29,366 nucleotides of DNA from Prauserella rugosa (GTDB lineage: Bacteria; Actinomycetota; Actinomycetes; Mycobacteriales; Pseudonocardiaceae). Shown piece by piece: positions 7,980 through 14,655 of the stretch (positions are counted from its first letter, which is position 1; each line of letters starts with the position of its first letter). The position numbers and the translations under genes were made by a program. The stretch lies in the NCBI RefSeq assembly GCF_000719975.1, contig NZ_JOIJ01000029.1, forward strand, positions 1 through 29,366, in the 5' to 3' direction. The notes under the pieces were generated by a model that searched no databases, was not told the origin of the DNA, and saw only the letters and a program-made list of their open reading frames with translations.

Positions 7980-8010
7980 ATACGACGCTATGAGCTCACA
8001 CCGATGTCAA
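7980..8010 (-). promoter_or_regulatory. Putative MerR-type promoter of the oxidoreductase gene
   Basis: On the minus strand a perfect TTGACA (8010-8005) is followed by a 19-bp spacer with the palindrome TGAGCTCA (7991-7998) near its centre, and then TCGTAT (7985-7980). A long 19-bp spacer with a centred dyad is the signature of MerR-activated promoters. The -10 match is weak. The implied 5' leader to the ATG at 7933 is about 40 nt. Confidence 0.4.
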
Positions 8011-8087
8011 CTTCCATACCGTGTGGCCGGGATAACACCGGAGGACAGGGTCGAACGGGCGTCGAATGGACGGCGACCGGACGTCGG

Positions 8088-8161
8088 TGGGCCCGGTGGG
8101 ACTCGAACCCACACTGGCTAGGACCTAAACCTAGTGCCTCTGCCAATTGGGCTACGGGCCC
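8088..8161 (-). tRNA. tRNA with UAG anticodon (predicted Leu), short variable arm
   Basis: The minus strand folds into a full 74-nt cloverleaf. The acceptor stem is GGGCCCG/CGGGCCC. The D-arm is GCC...GGC with the loop containing TTGG. The anticodon stem CTAGG/CCTAG encloses loop TTTAGGT, giving anticodon UAG. The variable region has 5 nt, the T-arm is GTGGG/TTCGAGT/CCCAC, and the discriminator is A73. CCA is not encoded. Anticodon UAG reads CUA/CUG (Leu), and A73 agrees with Leu. Bacterial tRNA-Leu normally has a long class II variable arm, which is absent here. It is not an amber suppressor, since that would need CUA as the anticodon. Confidence 0.9.
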
Positions 8162-8254
8162 GACGACGGCAGCCTAGCGGGCGGTCCGGGACGAGCCTCG
8201 GCGTGGCCTGTGCGCCGGGACCGGCGGGGTGATCTACCGTGACAGCCTGCGCGC

Positions 8255-8266
8255 AATGCATGCATT
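8255..8266. promoter_or_regulatory. 12-bp perfect palindrome just upstream of the DUF3618 gene
   Basis: AATGCATGCATT lies directly before the GAGGAGG ribosome site of the gene starting at 8282. A TAnnnT-type -10 (TACCGT, ~8235) upstream would place the palindrome in the 5' leader. Function is unknown. Confidence 0.3.
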
Positions 8267-8281
8267 CAGCGAGGAGGACAC

Positions 8282-8503
8282 GTGGCTCGCAATCCGGACG
8301 CCATCGAACGCGACATCGAGAGGGCTCGGTCGGCACTGGCCGCGACGATCGATCAGCTCAGCGTGAAGGCCAACCCGCAGCGGCTCGCCGACAACGCCAA
8401 AACGAGTGTCCAGGCGAAGCTCGAGGAGCCCAAGGTGAAGTTCCCGCTGATCGGCGCGGGCGCACTGGTCGCGGCGCTGCTCATTCGCAAGCTCGTCCGC
8501 TGA
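8282..8503 (+). CDS. DUF3618-family small membrane protein
   Basis: 73 aa from the GTG at 8282 (VARNPDAIERDIERARSALA), with GAGGAGG 4-5 nt upstream. The N-terminal half is an amphipathic helix with the DUF3618 signature 'IERDIERAR..LAATID.L'. After a linker, a single C-terminal membrane helix (FPLIGAGALVAALLIRKLV) ends in basic residues. DUF3618 proteins are widespread in actinobacteria, often near envelope-stress genes, and have no established biochemical function. The gene is convergent with the acidic-repeat gene and separated from it by a strong shared hairpin. Confidence 0.8.
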   Translation: MARNPDAIERDIERARSALAATIDQLSVKANPQRLADNAKTSVQAKLEEPKVKFPLIGAGALVAALLIRKLVR

Positions 8504-8510
8504 CACACGA

Positions 8511-8559
8511 AACCACGCCGACGGGACGCAGGCGATGCCCGACGACCGTCGGCGTGGTT
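8511..8559. terminator. Bidirectional terminator hairpin between convergent genes
   Basis: AACCACGCCGACGG at 8511-8524 is the exact reverse complement of 8546-8559, a 14-bp stem with a 21-nt loop. It lies between the stops of the DUF3618 gene (8503) and the acidic-repeat gene (8592), so it can serve both. Confidence 0.75.
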
Positions 8560-8591
8560 CGAGAGGTTAGTCGTTCTCGCGGTGACCTGCC

Positions 8592-9350
8592 TCAGCCCGC
8601 CGCTGCGGTACGACCTCCGCCCGCGGCGGCGTACGCCTTGGAACCGTCCTTCTCGGCCGTCTCCTTGACGGCCTCCGCAGGGCTCGTCGCGAGCTCCTTG
8701 CGAGGCACCGCGCTGCCCGGAACGTTGTCCTGTGCAGCCGCTGCGCCCTCGCCGGCCAAGTCCTGGGCAGCGTCGTCGGTGTCTTCGGCGACCTCGGCGA
8801 CCTCGGCGACCTCGGTGTCGTCGGTGGCCTCAGCGGTCACCTCGGCCTCGGCGTCCTCGGTCACGTCCGACTCCGCCGACTCCTCGGTGACCTCGCTGTC
8901 TTCGGCGGCCTCGGTGACTGCCGCGTCGTCGGTGTCCTGGGAGTCCTCGGCGACGTCACCGGTCTCGGCCGCCTCGTGCTCGGCCACGTCGGAGGTCTCC
9001 GCGGCCTCGGCCGTCGCAGTGTCCTCAGCGGCGGTGTCCTCGGCGGTAGTCGTGTCCTCGGTGGCTGCCCGCTCCTCGGTGTCGGCTTCGTCCTGCGGGA
9101 CGTCGGTCTTCGACAGGCGGGCCGTCATGTACGCCGAGGTGAACTCCAGCGCACTGCCGTTGAGCAGGTGCACCACGGTCGGGTCCTCGTCGCTCCCGGT
9201 ACGGGGTGCGATCTTCTCGATGAGCTGGTCCGCACGATCGCGGGCAGCGATGATGCCCGGGGCCGTGTCGCTGAACTCCTTGCCCAGCCCGGCCACTGTG
9301 ACCGTGTAGTCCTCCTCCTCGCGCACGTACACCGCGGTGATCGGTTGCAC
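8592..9350 (-). CDS. Extremely acidic Glu/Asp/Ala/Thr/Val-repeat protein of unknown function
   Basis: About 252 aa from the GTG at 9350 (VQPITAVYVREEEDYT), chosen because GAGG is 6 nt upstream; the frame is open to 9404. Residues ~1-85 look folded: strands VYVREEEDYTVTVAGLG, then a helix 'GIIAARDRADQLIEKI', faintly resembling the strand-strand-helix of HicB-like domains, though not enough to assign it. Residues ~90-215 are nearly all E, D, A, T, V and S in irregular 3-residue repeats (AEVAEVAEV, TAEDTAAEDT), encoded by 9-bp tandem repeats on the DNA. There are no Lys or Arg in most of this stretch. The tail (~225-252) contains Lys/Arg and ends Gly/Ala-rich. No signal peptide or membrane segment. 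Possible roles include a disordered acidic linker or a cation- or DNA-mimicking polymer, both speculative. Confidence 0.6.
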   Translation of the reverse strand: MQPITAVYVREEEDYTVTVAGLGKEFSDTAPGIIAARDRADQLIEKIAPRTGSDEDPTVVHLLNGSALEFTSAYMTARLSKTDVPQDEADTEERAATEDTTTAEDTAAEDTATAEAAETSDVAEHEAAETGDVAEDSQDTDDAAVTEAAEDSEVTEESAESDVTEDAEAEVTAEATDDTEVAEVAEVAEDTDDAAQDLAGEGAAAAQDNVPGSAVPRKELATSPAEAVKETAEKDGSKAYAAAGGGRTAAAG

Positions 9351-9651
9351 CACTGTCCTCACCCCTCTCCCAACGGCAGGTCTCACTGTGCAGGACGTCC
9401 CCACCGTCGTCCTATGACGCCGCTACGTTGACCACACGATCGAGTGGCGCGCGACGCCGGTTCGAATTGTGTTACGGGAGGATGCATTCGGCAATACGAA
9501 TGGATGTCGCCTACTACTCAGGGTGAGAACGGTCTCAGTTGACCGGCCGTGTTCATTACCGTGCGTCAGAACTCGACTGCGGTTGATGAATTTCCGTCAA
9601 CATGCAGTTGTCCGGCGGGTGCGTGATCGAGCCTCTGCCGCCACGGTGCCG
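9351..9651. other. 301-bp intergenic region between the TetR and acidic-repeat genes
   Basis: Both flanking genes run leftward, so this holds the promoter of the acidic-repeat gene. A palindrome CATTCG-6-CGAATG lies at 9485-9502 and could be an operator. A 14-codon ORF at 9482-9526 has its ribosome site touching the ATG, so it was not accepted. I see nothing else convincing. Confidence 0.4.
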
Positions 9652-10317
9652 TCAGCGACTCGTGAGCTGGGCGAGCCCGCCCCACAGCAGGTTCACGGCG
9701 TATTCGGACACGACCTCCGGGGTGAGGTCGTCCCGCTGCTCGCACCAGATCGCCAGCCGTTCGCATCCGCCGACGACGAACTCCGCGGCGGCGTGCAGGA
9801 GTCCCGACGCCCCGACGCTCTCCGCCGCGGCCGGGTCGACGAAATCGCCCATCAGGGTGGCGATGAGGTCGGTCTGTTGCTGCCGGGTGGCTTCGAGTTC
9901 GTCGGCCGCCGTTCCCACGAGGGTGGCCTCGTGCCGGACCAGCATCCACGACTGCCTGCGGTCCCGGATGAACGCGAAGAACGCCAGCAGGCCCTGCCGT
10001 AGGGCCTCCTCGGCGTCGCCGGACTTCGCGACGGCCTGCTCGGTGACCCGGCGCAGCTCCGCGCGTGCCTCGCGGATGCAGGCGAGCAGGAGCCCCTCCT
10101 TGGAGTGGAAGTACTCGTAGAGCATCGGTTTCGAGACGCCGACGCGCTCGGCGATCTCGTCCATCGACGCGGCGGTGTACCCGCGCTCGGCGAACACGGC
10201 CTCGGCGACCTCGATCATCTGCCGTTCCCGCTGCGCGCGCGGCATGCGCTTGCGCGGTGTCTTCGCCGATTTGCCCGCGGCCCCGTCTGCGGTGGGGGCT
10301 TTCGCCGTCGAACTCAC
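9652..10317 (-). CDS. TetR/AcrR-family transcriptional regulator
   Basis: 221 aa from the GTG at 10317. A 30-residue basic N-terminal extension precedes the TetR DNA-binding domain (~30-77). The helix-turn-helix is clear: GYTAASMDEIAERVGVSKPM followed by LYEYFHSKEGLLLACIREA. The C-terminal ligand-binding/dimerisation region (~80-221) is variable as usual and ends LWGGLAQL. No good ribosome site precedes the GTG, so the mRNA may be leaderless or nearly so. It is divergent from the Baeyer-Villiger monooxygenase gene with 88 bp between starts, and a palindrome sits in that gap. The simplest inference is that it represses the monooxygenase and itself, released by the monooxygenase substrate or product. 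Confidence 0.85.
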   Translation of the reverse strand: MSSTAKAPTADGAAGKSAKTPRKRMPRAQRERQMIEVAEAVFAERGYTAASMDEIAERVGVSKPMLYEYFHSKEGLLLACIREARAELRRVTEQAVAKSGDAEEALRQGLLAFFAFIRDRRQSWMLVRHEATLVGTAADELEATRQQQTDLIATLMGDFVDPAAAESVGASGLLHAAAEFVVGGCERLAIWCEQRDDLTPEVVSEYAVNLLWGGLAQLTSR

Positions 10318-10332
10318 ACCCTTATGCTACCG

Positions 10333-10347
10333 GAAGTAACCTACTTC
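10333..10347. promoter_or_regulatory. Candidate TetR operator
   Basis: GAAGTA (10333-10338) and TACTTC (10342-10347) form a perfect inverted repeat with a 3-bp spacer in the 88-bp region between the divergent tetR and monooxygenase starts. Position and symmetry fit a shared TetR operator. Binding is inferred. Confidence 0.55.
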
Positions 10348-10405
10348 GAGTAAGGTGGACTCGCGGTAACAGGTAGAGGACAGCAACTGCGGCTGGGAGG
10401 CACGC

Positions 10406-11875
10406 ATGGGCAACCGCATCGAGGCGGGCGTCATCATCGTCGGAACCGGGTTCTCCGGCCTCGGTATGGCGATCAAGCTCCGCAAGGAGGGCCGCGAGGA
10501 CTTCGTGGTCATCGAGAAGGCCGACGAGGTGGGCGGCACGTGGCGGGACAACACGTATCCCGGCTGCGCCTGCGACATCCAGTCGCACATGTACTCGTTC
10601 TCGTTCGAGCAGAACCCGAGCTGGTCCCGTGCCTTCTCTCGGCAGCCCGAGATCCACGACTACCTGCGCTCGACCGCGCGGAAGTACGACCTGTACCGTT
10701 CGATCCACTTCGGCCAGGAACTCACCGGTGCGACCTGGAACGAGGAGACCAAGCGCTGGCACGTGACCACCGGCCGCGGTGACGAGTTCGTCGGCAAGCA
10801 CCTGGTCGCCGGTGTCGGAGCGCTGCACATCCCGCAGATTCCCGAACTGCCGGGCGCCGAGCGGTTCGAAGGCCCCGCGTTCCACTCCGCCCAGTGGGAC
10901 CACGACGTCGACCTGCGCGGCAAGAAGGTGGCGGTCGTCGGCACCGGCGCCAGTGCCGTGCAGTTCGTGCCGCAGATCGCCAAGGACGTCGAGCAGCTGA
11001 CGCTGTTCCAGCGCACGCCGCCGTGGATCATGCCGAAGCCCGACCGGGAGATGCCGGGATGGGTGCGCACGCTGTTCTCGCGCGTGCCCGGGGTGCAGCG
11101 GCTCTACCGCAACGCCATCTACTGGATGCTCGAGGCGCGTGCGATCGGCTTCAACGGCGACCCGCGCATCATGAAGCTGGCCCAGAAGGTGGCCGAGCGG
11201 CACATCAACAAGCAGGTCCGCGACCCCGAGCTGCGTGCCAAGGTGACGCCCGACTACGTCATGGGCTGCAAGCGCGTGCTCATCTCCAACGACTACTACC
11301 CGGCGCTGAGCAGGGACAACGTGGACGTCGTCACCGACGGCATCGCCGAGGTGAAGCCGCACAGCGTCGTCGACAAGGCCGGCGTCGAACACGACGTCGA
11401 TGTGATCATCTACGGCACCGGTTTCCACGTGACCGACGCCTTCGACCACCTGAACATCGTGGGCACCGGCGGCCAGGACCTCGGCAAGCTGTGGGCGACC
11501 GAGGGCATGCAGACCCACAAGGGCATCACGGTGGCGGGCTTTCCGAACCTGTTCCTGCTGCTCGGGCCCAACACCGGGCTGGGGCACAACTCGGTCGTGT
11601 TCATGATCGAGCAGCAGATCCGCTACATCAGCGAGGCCATCTCCTACGCCGAGGACAAGCAGGCCGAGGCCATCGAGGTCCGGCCCGAGGTCCAGGACAA
11701 GTTCAACGCCGACATCCAGCGCAAACTCGAAGGCGGGATCTGGACCCGCGGTGGCTGCACGAGCTGGTACCTGGACGCGCAGGGCGTCAACCGGACGATC
11801 TGGCCGGGCTTCACGTGGAAGTACTGGCTGCAGACCCGCAAGCTCGAACCCAGCGACTACGCGCTGACGAGGTGA
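10406..11875 (+). CDS. Flavin-containing Baeyer-Villiger-type monooxygenase
   Basis: 489 aa from the ATG at 10406, with GGGAGG 5 nt upstream. FAD Rossmann motif GTGFSG at ~13-18. The type I Baeyer-Villiger fingerprint FxGxxxHxxxW[P/D] appears as FEGPAFHSAQWD (~154-165). A second Rossmann motif GTGASA (~179-184) binds NADPH. A conserved late motif DVIIYGTGF follows. Such enzymes use NADPH and O2 to insert oxygen next to a carbonyl (ketone to ester or lactone); some oxidise N or S. The length and fold match mycobacterial FMOs of the Rv3049c/EthA group. It is controlled by the divergent TetR gene. The natural substrate is unknown; a steroid or cyclic ketone would suit the catabolic genes at the far end of the window, but nothing links them directly. 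Confidence 0.88.
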   Translation: MGNRIEAGVIIVGTGFSGLGMAIKLRKEGREDFVVIEKADEVGGTWRDNTYPGCACDIQSHMYSFSFEQNPSWSRAFSRQPEIHDYLRSTARKYDLYRSIHFGQELTGATWNEETKRWHVTTGRGDEFVGKHLVAGVGALHIPQIPELPGAERFEGPAFHSAQWDHDVDLRGKKVAVVGTGASAVQFVPQIAKDVEQLTLFQRTPPWIMPKPDREMPGWVRTLFSRVPGVQRLYRNAIYWMLEARAIGFNGDPRIMKLAQKVAERHINKQVRDPELRAKVTPDYVMGCKRVLISNDYYPALSRDNVDVVTDGIAEVKPHSVVDKAGVEHDVDVIIYGTGFHVTDAFDHLNIVGTGGQDLGKLWATEGMQTHKGITVAGFPNLFLLLGPNTGLGHNSVVFMIEQQIRYISEAISYAEDKQAEAIEVRPEVQDKFNADIQRKLEGGIWTRGGCTSWYLDAQGVNRTIWPGFTWKYWLQTRKLEPSDYALTR

Positions 11876-11881
11876 GGCGTG

Positions 11882-11929
11882 CCGGCGATCCGGTGCCCGC
11901 GCGGGGAGGGCGGGGGACCGGATCGCCGG
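11882..11929. terminator. Bidirectional terminator after the monooxygenase gene
   Basis: CCGGCGATCCGGT (11882-11894) is the exact reverse complement of 11917-11929: a 13-bp stem, 22-nt loop, between convergent stops at 11875 and 11954. Confidence 0.75.
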
Positions 11930-11953
11930 GGTGGTCGGCTCATCCAGCTCGGC

Positions 11954-12463
11954 TCACGCCAGCTCGGCGAGCCGGCTCAGCAACTGCTGGATGGGCATGC
12001 CGCACAGTTCGGCCATGCGTTCCAGCGCGGAGCGGTCGAGCTGGATCTCCGGTGAACTCGACTGCCGCAGCCGGTCCTCGGCCCACCGCCGCAGGGGTGA
12101 GAGCTCGGGGCTGTCGTCCTCGGCCACCCTCGCCAGGTTGACGCGCACCTGTCCGGGGTCGTCGCCGAACACCCGGTGGTGTACCCGCGCCAGCAGGTCC
12201 TGTGGCGGCTCCTCCATCGCCACGCAGAGCTCCACGAGCCGCACCACGGAGCAGTGCCGCGTCCCCAACTCGTAGGTGGCGAGGGTCTGGAGCGAGATCT
12301 CGCTCTGCAGCCTCTGGTTCAGTTCCTTCCGTGTCCAGCCGCGCCGTTTCCGGAGTTTGCGCAGCTCTTCCCCCAGGACGCGTTGATAGGCGTCCGCGTC
12401 GATCAGCACTCCTCGTCCCCTGCCCGCATCATCTGCCGGTGCCCCCGGCGCTGCGTCCTTCAC
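11954..12463 (-). CDS. BldD-like XRE-family transcriptional regulator
   Basis: 169 aa if started at the GTG at 12463. That start has no Shine-Dalgarno, so it would be leaderless. A GTG at 12409 (VLIDADAYQR) with GGGG 7 nt upstream is an alternative giving 151 aa. The HTH_XRE domain (~29-85) reads LGEELRKLRKRRGWTRKEL then TLATYELGTRHCSVVRLVEL, then EEPPQDLLARV, in the same order as Streptomyces BldD (167 aa). The C-terminal ~80 residues are helical (PLRRWAEDRLRQ..., LERMAELCGM). BldD-type proteins are global developmental repressors that dimerise on cyclic-di-GMP; whether this one has the c-di-GMP-binding RxD-x8-RxxD motif is not obvious. A GGDEF gene is encoded ~5 kb upstream. Repeated TCACTCG sites precede it. 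Confidence 0.75.
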   Translation of the reverse strand: MKDAAPGAPADDAGRGRGVLIDADAYQRVLGEELRKLRKRRGWTRKELNQRLQSEISLQTLATYELGTRHCSVVRLVELCVAMEEPPQDLLARVHHRVFGDDPGQVRVNLARVAEDDSPELSPLRRWAEDRLRQSSSPEIQLDRSALERMAELCGMPIQQLLSRLAELA

Positions 12464-12464
12464 C

Positions 12465-12563
12465 CGAGTGAAAGTGACGAGGTGCGATGTGCTGACGCGG
12501 CTCAGCGAAAAAGTTTCACTCGATCTCGCAAACTACTCCATCCGGAGGGCGTTCATCACTCGA
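12465..12563. promoter_or_regulatory. Repeated TTCACTCG-type sites upstream of the BldD-like gene
   Basis: CGAGTGAAA at 12465-12473 is the inverse of TTTCACTCG at 12514-12522. A third TCACTCGA (12556-12563) repeats the 12516-12523 copy exactly 40 bp away. All lie within ~100 bp upstream of the regulator's start, as expected for autoregulation sites. The repeats are seen; binding is inferred. Confidence 0.45.
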
Positions 12564-12592
12564 ATGGGCTCACCCGGCGGTACGGGGTATTG

Positions 12593-12627
12593 CACTGCCG
12601 ACCTGCACGGGGTACAGGCCGGCAGTG
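12593..12627 (-). terminator. Terminator hairpin downstream of the LCP gene
   Basis: CACTGCCG (12593-12600) pairs with CGGCAGTG (12620-12627), with a nested CTG/CAG pair inside. It lies 12 nt beyond the LCP stop on the minus strand. Confidence 0.55.
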
Positions 12628-12639
12628 GTCGGGTGGGGG

Positions 12640-14418
12640 TCAGTTGACGCAGGTGACGCCGTCGGCCTTGATCGGCTCGTCGCCGGTCGGCTGCTCGGCC
12701 TGCTGAGGCGCGGGCTGGGCCTGCTGCAGGCCCGAGGTCGCCCCGGCCGCGCCGCCCGGAGCCGCGCCGCCGCCGGACTCACTCGGCGCCTCGTAGTCGG
12801 GACCGAGCAGCACCTGCACCTGGCCTGCGGGCACGGACGCGTCGGTCTCCACCGACACGTTCCCGAGGGTCTCGGCCACCTTCTCGCCGGTCGCCTTCTC
12901 GCCCTCGGCGGCACGCACGACCGTCGTGGTGCGCGGTTCGGTGTTGCCGACCTCGCCGGGGGCGTAGCCGGCAGCCGCGAGCGTGTCGGACACGCTGCCG
13001 GCCAGCCCGGTGATGGACGAACCGTTCAGCACGTCGACCGTGATCTCCGACGGGTCCGGAGCCGGCTTCGACTCCTCTTTCTTGTTCGGGTCCTTCTCGC
13101 CGGCGAGCTCGCTGACGAACGCCTGGACCTCGGCCGGATCGACCTCGACGGCCTGGCCGTCCTCGGGAGTGTCGTACTCCGGGTTGGCCACGGGGATGGT
13201 CGTGAACTCGATGTCGCCCGCCGACAGGCCCTGCAACTGCTGGGCGAACCCGAGCAGGTCCCAGCCCTTGTTCACCACGACGGACCGCTGGACGGAGTCG
13301 ATCAGGCTGTTGAGCTTCGCGGGGTCGGCCAGCGTGCCCGCCGACACGACCTTCTTCGCCAGGCCCGCCATGAACACCTGCTGGCGCACGACCCGGTCCA
13401 GGTCGCCGCGCAGCAGTCCGTGACGCTGGCGCACGAAGGCGAGAGCCTGGTGACCCTCGATCGTCTGCTTGCCCGCGTCGAACTTCGCGCCGGAGTAGGG
13501 GTCGTCGACCGGCTCGTTGAGGCAGACCTCGACGCCGCCGATGGACTTGGTGATGTCGTGGAAGCCGAGCAGGTTGATCGAGGCGTAGTTGTCGATCGAG
13601 GCGCCGGTGAGGTTCTCGACGGTCTTGATGAGCGTCTTGGCGCCTGCCTGGTTGCTCTGGACCTCGATCTCCTTCTTGTCCTCGACGCCCTCGCTCTGCA
13701 GTCGCTGTCGTTCGACGGCCTTGGCCCTCGCGTACGCCGAGTTGATCTTGTGCTTGCCGTATCCGGGGATGTCGACGTACGAGTCGCGGGGCAGCGACAT
13801 GGCCGTGGCCTTGCTGCCGTCGTTGGGGATGCGCACGAAGATCAGGGTGTCGGTGTTGAGCTCGCCGTCGGCCTCGCCTGCGTTGAGCTTCGCGAGCATG
13901 TCCTCGGGCAGGGGATTGCCCTGAGCGTCGGTGCGCGAGTCCATGCCGACGAGGAGGATGTCGCGCGCACCGTCGGCGGGGACGGCGCCGTCGGAGTCGA
14001 TGACGTCGGCCATCGTCAGGCCGTTGACCAGGCCCTGCATGGCCGCCCACGCGTACCCGGTCAACGACATCACCAGCACGGACACCGCGGCGAGGGCGAT
14101 CTTCGGAGCCAGCGAACGCCGGCGGCGCCGCTCGGGGGGCGGCGGCGTTGGCCTGCTCGACCGTGGGCGGTCGGGGGCTGCTGACCGGGCGGGGGCCTGG
14201 CGCGCGGGTGGCGTGCGGCGGGTGGTGGCATCGCCGGCGGGCGGGACGTCCTGGGGACGTGCGGGCCTGCGCGGGTCGCCCTGGGGCGGCGGACCGGACC
14301 GGGGTGGCTGCGGCGAGCGCGGAGGCTGCGGGCTCGAGGGCTGTCCGCCCGGGCCGCCCTGCTGCCAGGGTCGGGAAGGGCCACGCCCCTGCGAGGGGTT
14401 CCGCGGTGGCTCGCTCAC
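12640..14418 (-). CDS. LytR-CpsA-Psr (LCP) family cell-wall ligase with LytR_C domain
   Basis: 592 aa from the GTG at 14418 (VSEPPRNPSQG), with GGAAGGGAG about 8 nt upstream; an in-frame extension to 14634 lacks support. Cytosolic residues 1-97 are Pro/Arg/Gln-rich. A single membrane helix (~105-124) is preceded by five arginines. The extracytoplasmic LCP domain (~150-400) shows DILLVGMDSRTD, DTLIFVRIP, SLPRDSYVDIPGYG, INLLGFHDI..IGGVEVCL and LAFVRQRHGLLRGDLDR, the conserved Asp/Arg clusters that bind polyprenyl pyrophosphate and Mg2+. A LytR_C domain follows (ITVDVLNGSSITGLAG, ~445-535), then a low-complexity tail ending TCVN. LCP enzymes transfer polyprenyl-linked glycopolymers (arabinogalactan in mycolata) to peptidoglycan. 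Confidence 0.92.
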   Translation of the reverse strand: MSEPPRNPSQGRGPSRPWQQGGPGGQPSSPQPPRSPQPPRSGPPPQGDPRRPARPQDVPPAGDATTRRTPPARQAPARSAAPDRPRSSRPTPPPPERRRRRSLAPKIALAAVSVLVMSLTGYAWAAMQGLVNGLTMADVIDSDGAVPADGARDILLVGMDSRTDAQGNPLPEDMLAKLNAGEADGELNTDTLIFVRIPNDGSKATAMSLPRDSYVDIPGYGKHKINSAYARAKAVERQRLQSEGVEDKKEIEVQSNQAGAKTLIKTVENLTGASIDNYASINLLGFHDITKSIGGVEVCLNEPVDDPYSGAKFDAGKQTIEGHQALAFVRQRHGLLRGDLDRVVRQQVFMAGLAKKVVSAGTLADPAKLNSLIDSVQRSVVVNKGWDLLGFAQQLQGLSAGDIEFTTIPVANPEYDTPEDGQAVEVDPAEVQAFVSELAGEKDPNKKEESKPAPDPSEITVDVLNGSSITGLAGSVSDTLAAAGYAPGEVGNTEPRTTTVVRAAEGEKATGEKVAETLGNVSVETDASVPAGQVQVLLGPDYEAPSESGGGAAPGGAAGATSGLQQAQPAPQQAEQPTGDEPIKADGVTCVN

Positions 14419-14655
14419 GCCAACGGCTCCCTTCCTCGGTGCGGTCGGTGAGCGGTTCCGCTCACGCCTCGTCGGTCGTCGGTCTGCGGCCGGTCTTCCG
14501 CTCCGGCCCTTGTCAGGACGCGGAGGTGGGGGCGGAGGTTGTTCGTAGCGTGGCACATCGGTGGCCGGATGTGGCTCACGACACGAAAACCCGCTCCCGG
14601 TTCGGTGACACACGCCCCCATCGCCGTCCGCCATCCGGAGGAACCGGCCGGTTCC

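Noticed and set aside
8088..8161. Amber-suppressor tRNA
   Set aside because: The plus strand shows 'cta', but the tRNA is on the minus strand and its anticodon is UAG, which reads Leu codons and not the UAG stop.
9482..9526. 14-codon ORF (MHSAIRMDVAYYSG) after GGGAGG
   Set aside because: The ribosome site directly touches the ATG (no spacer), the internal ATG is too far away, and no second copy exists.
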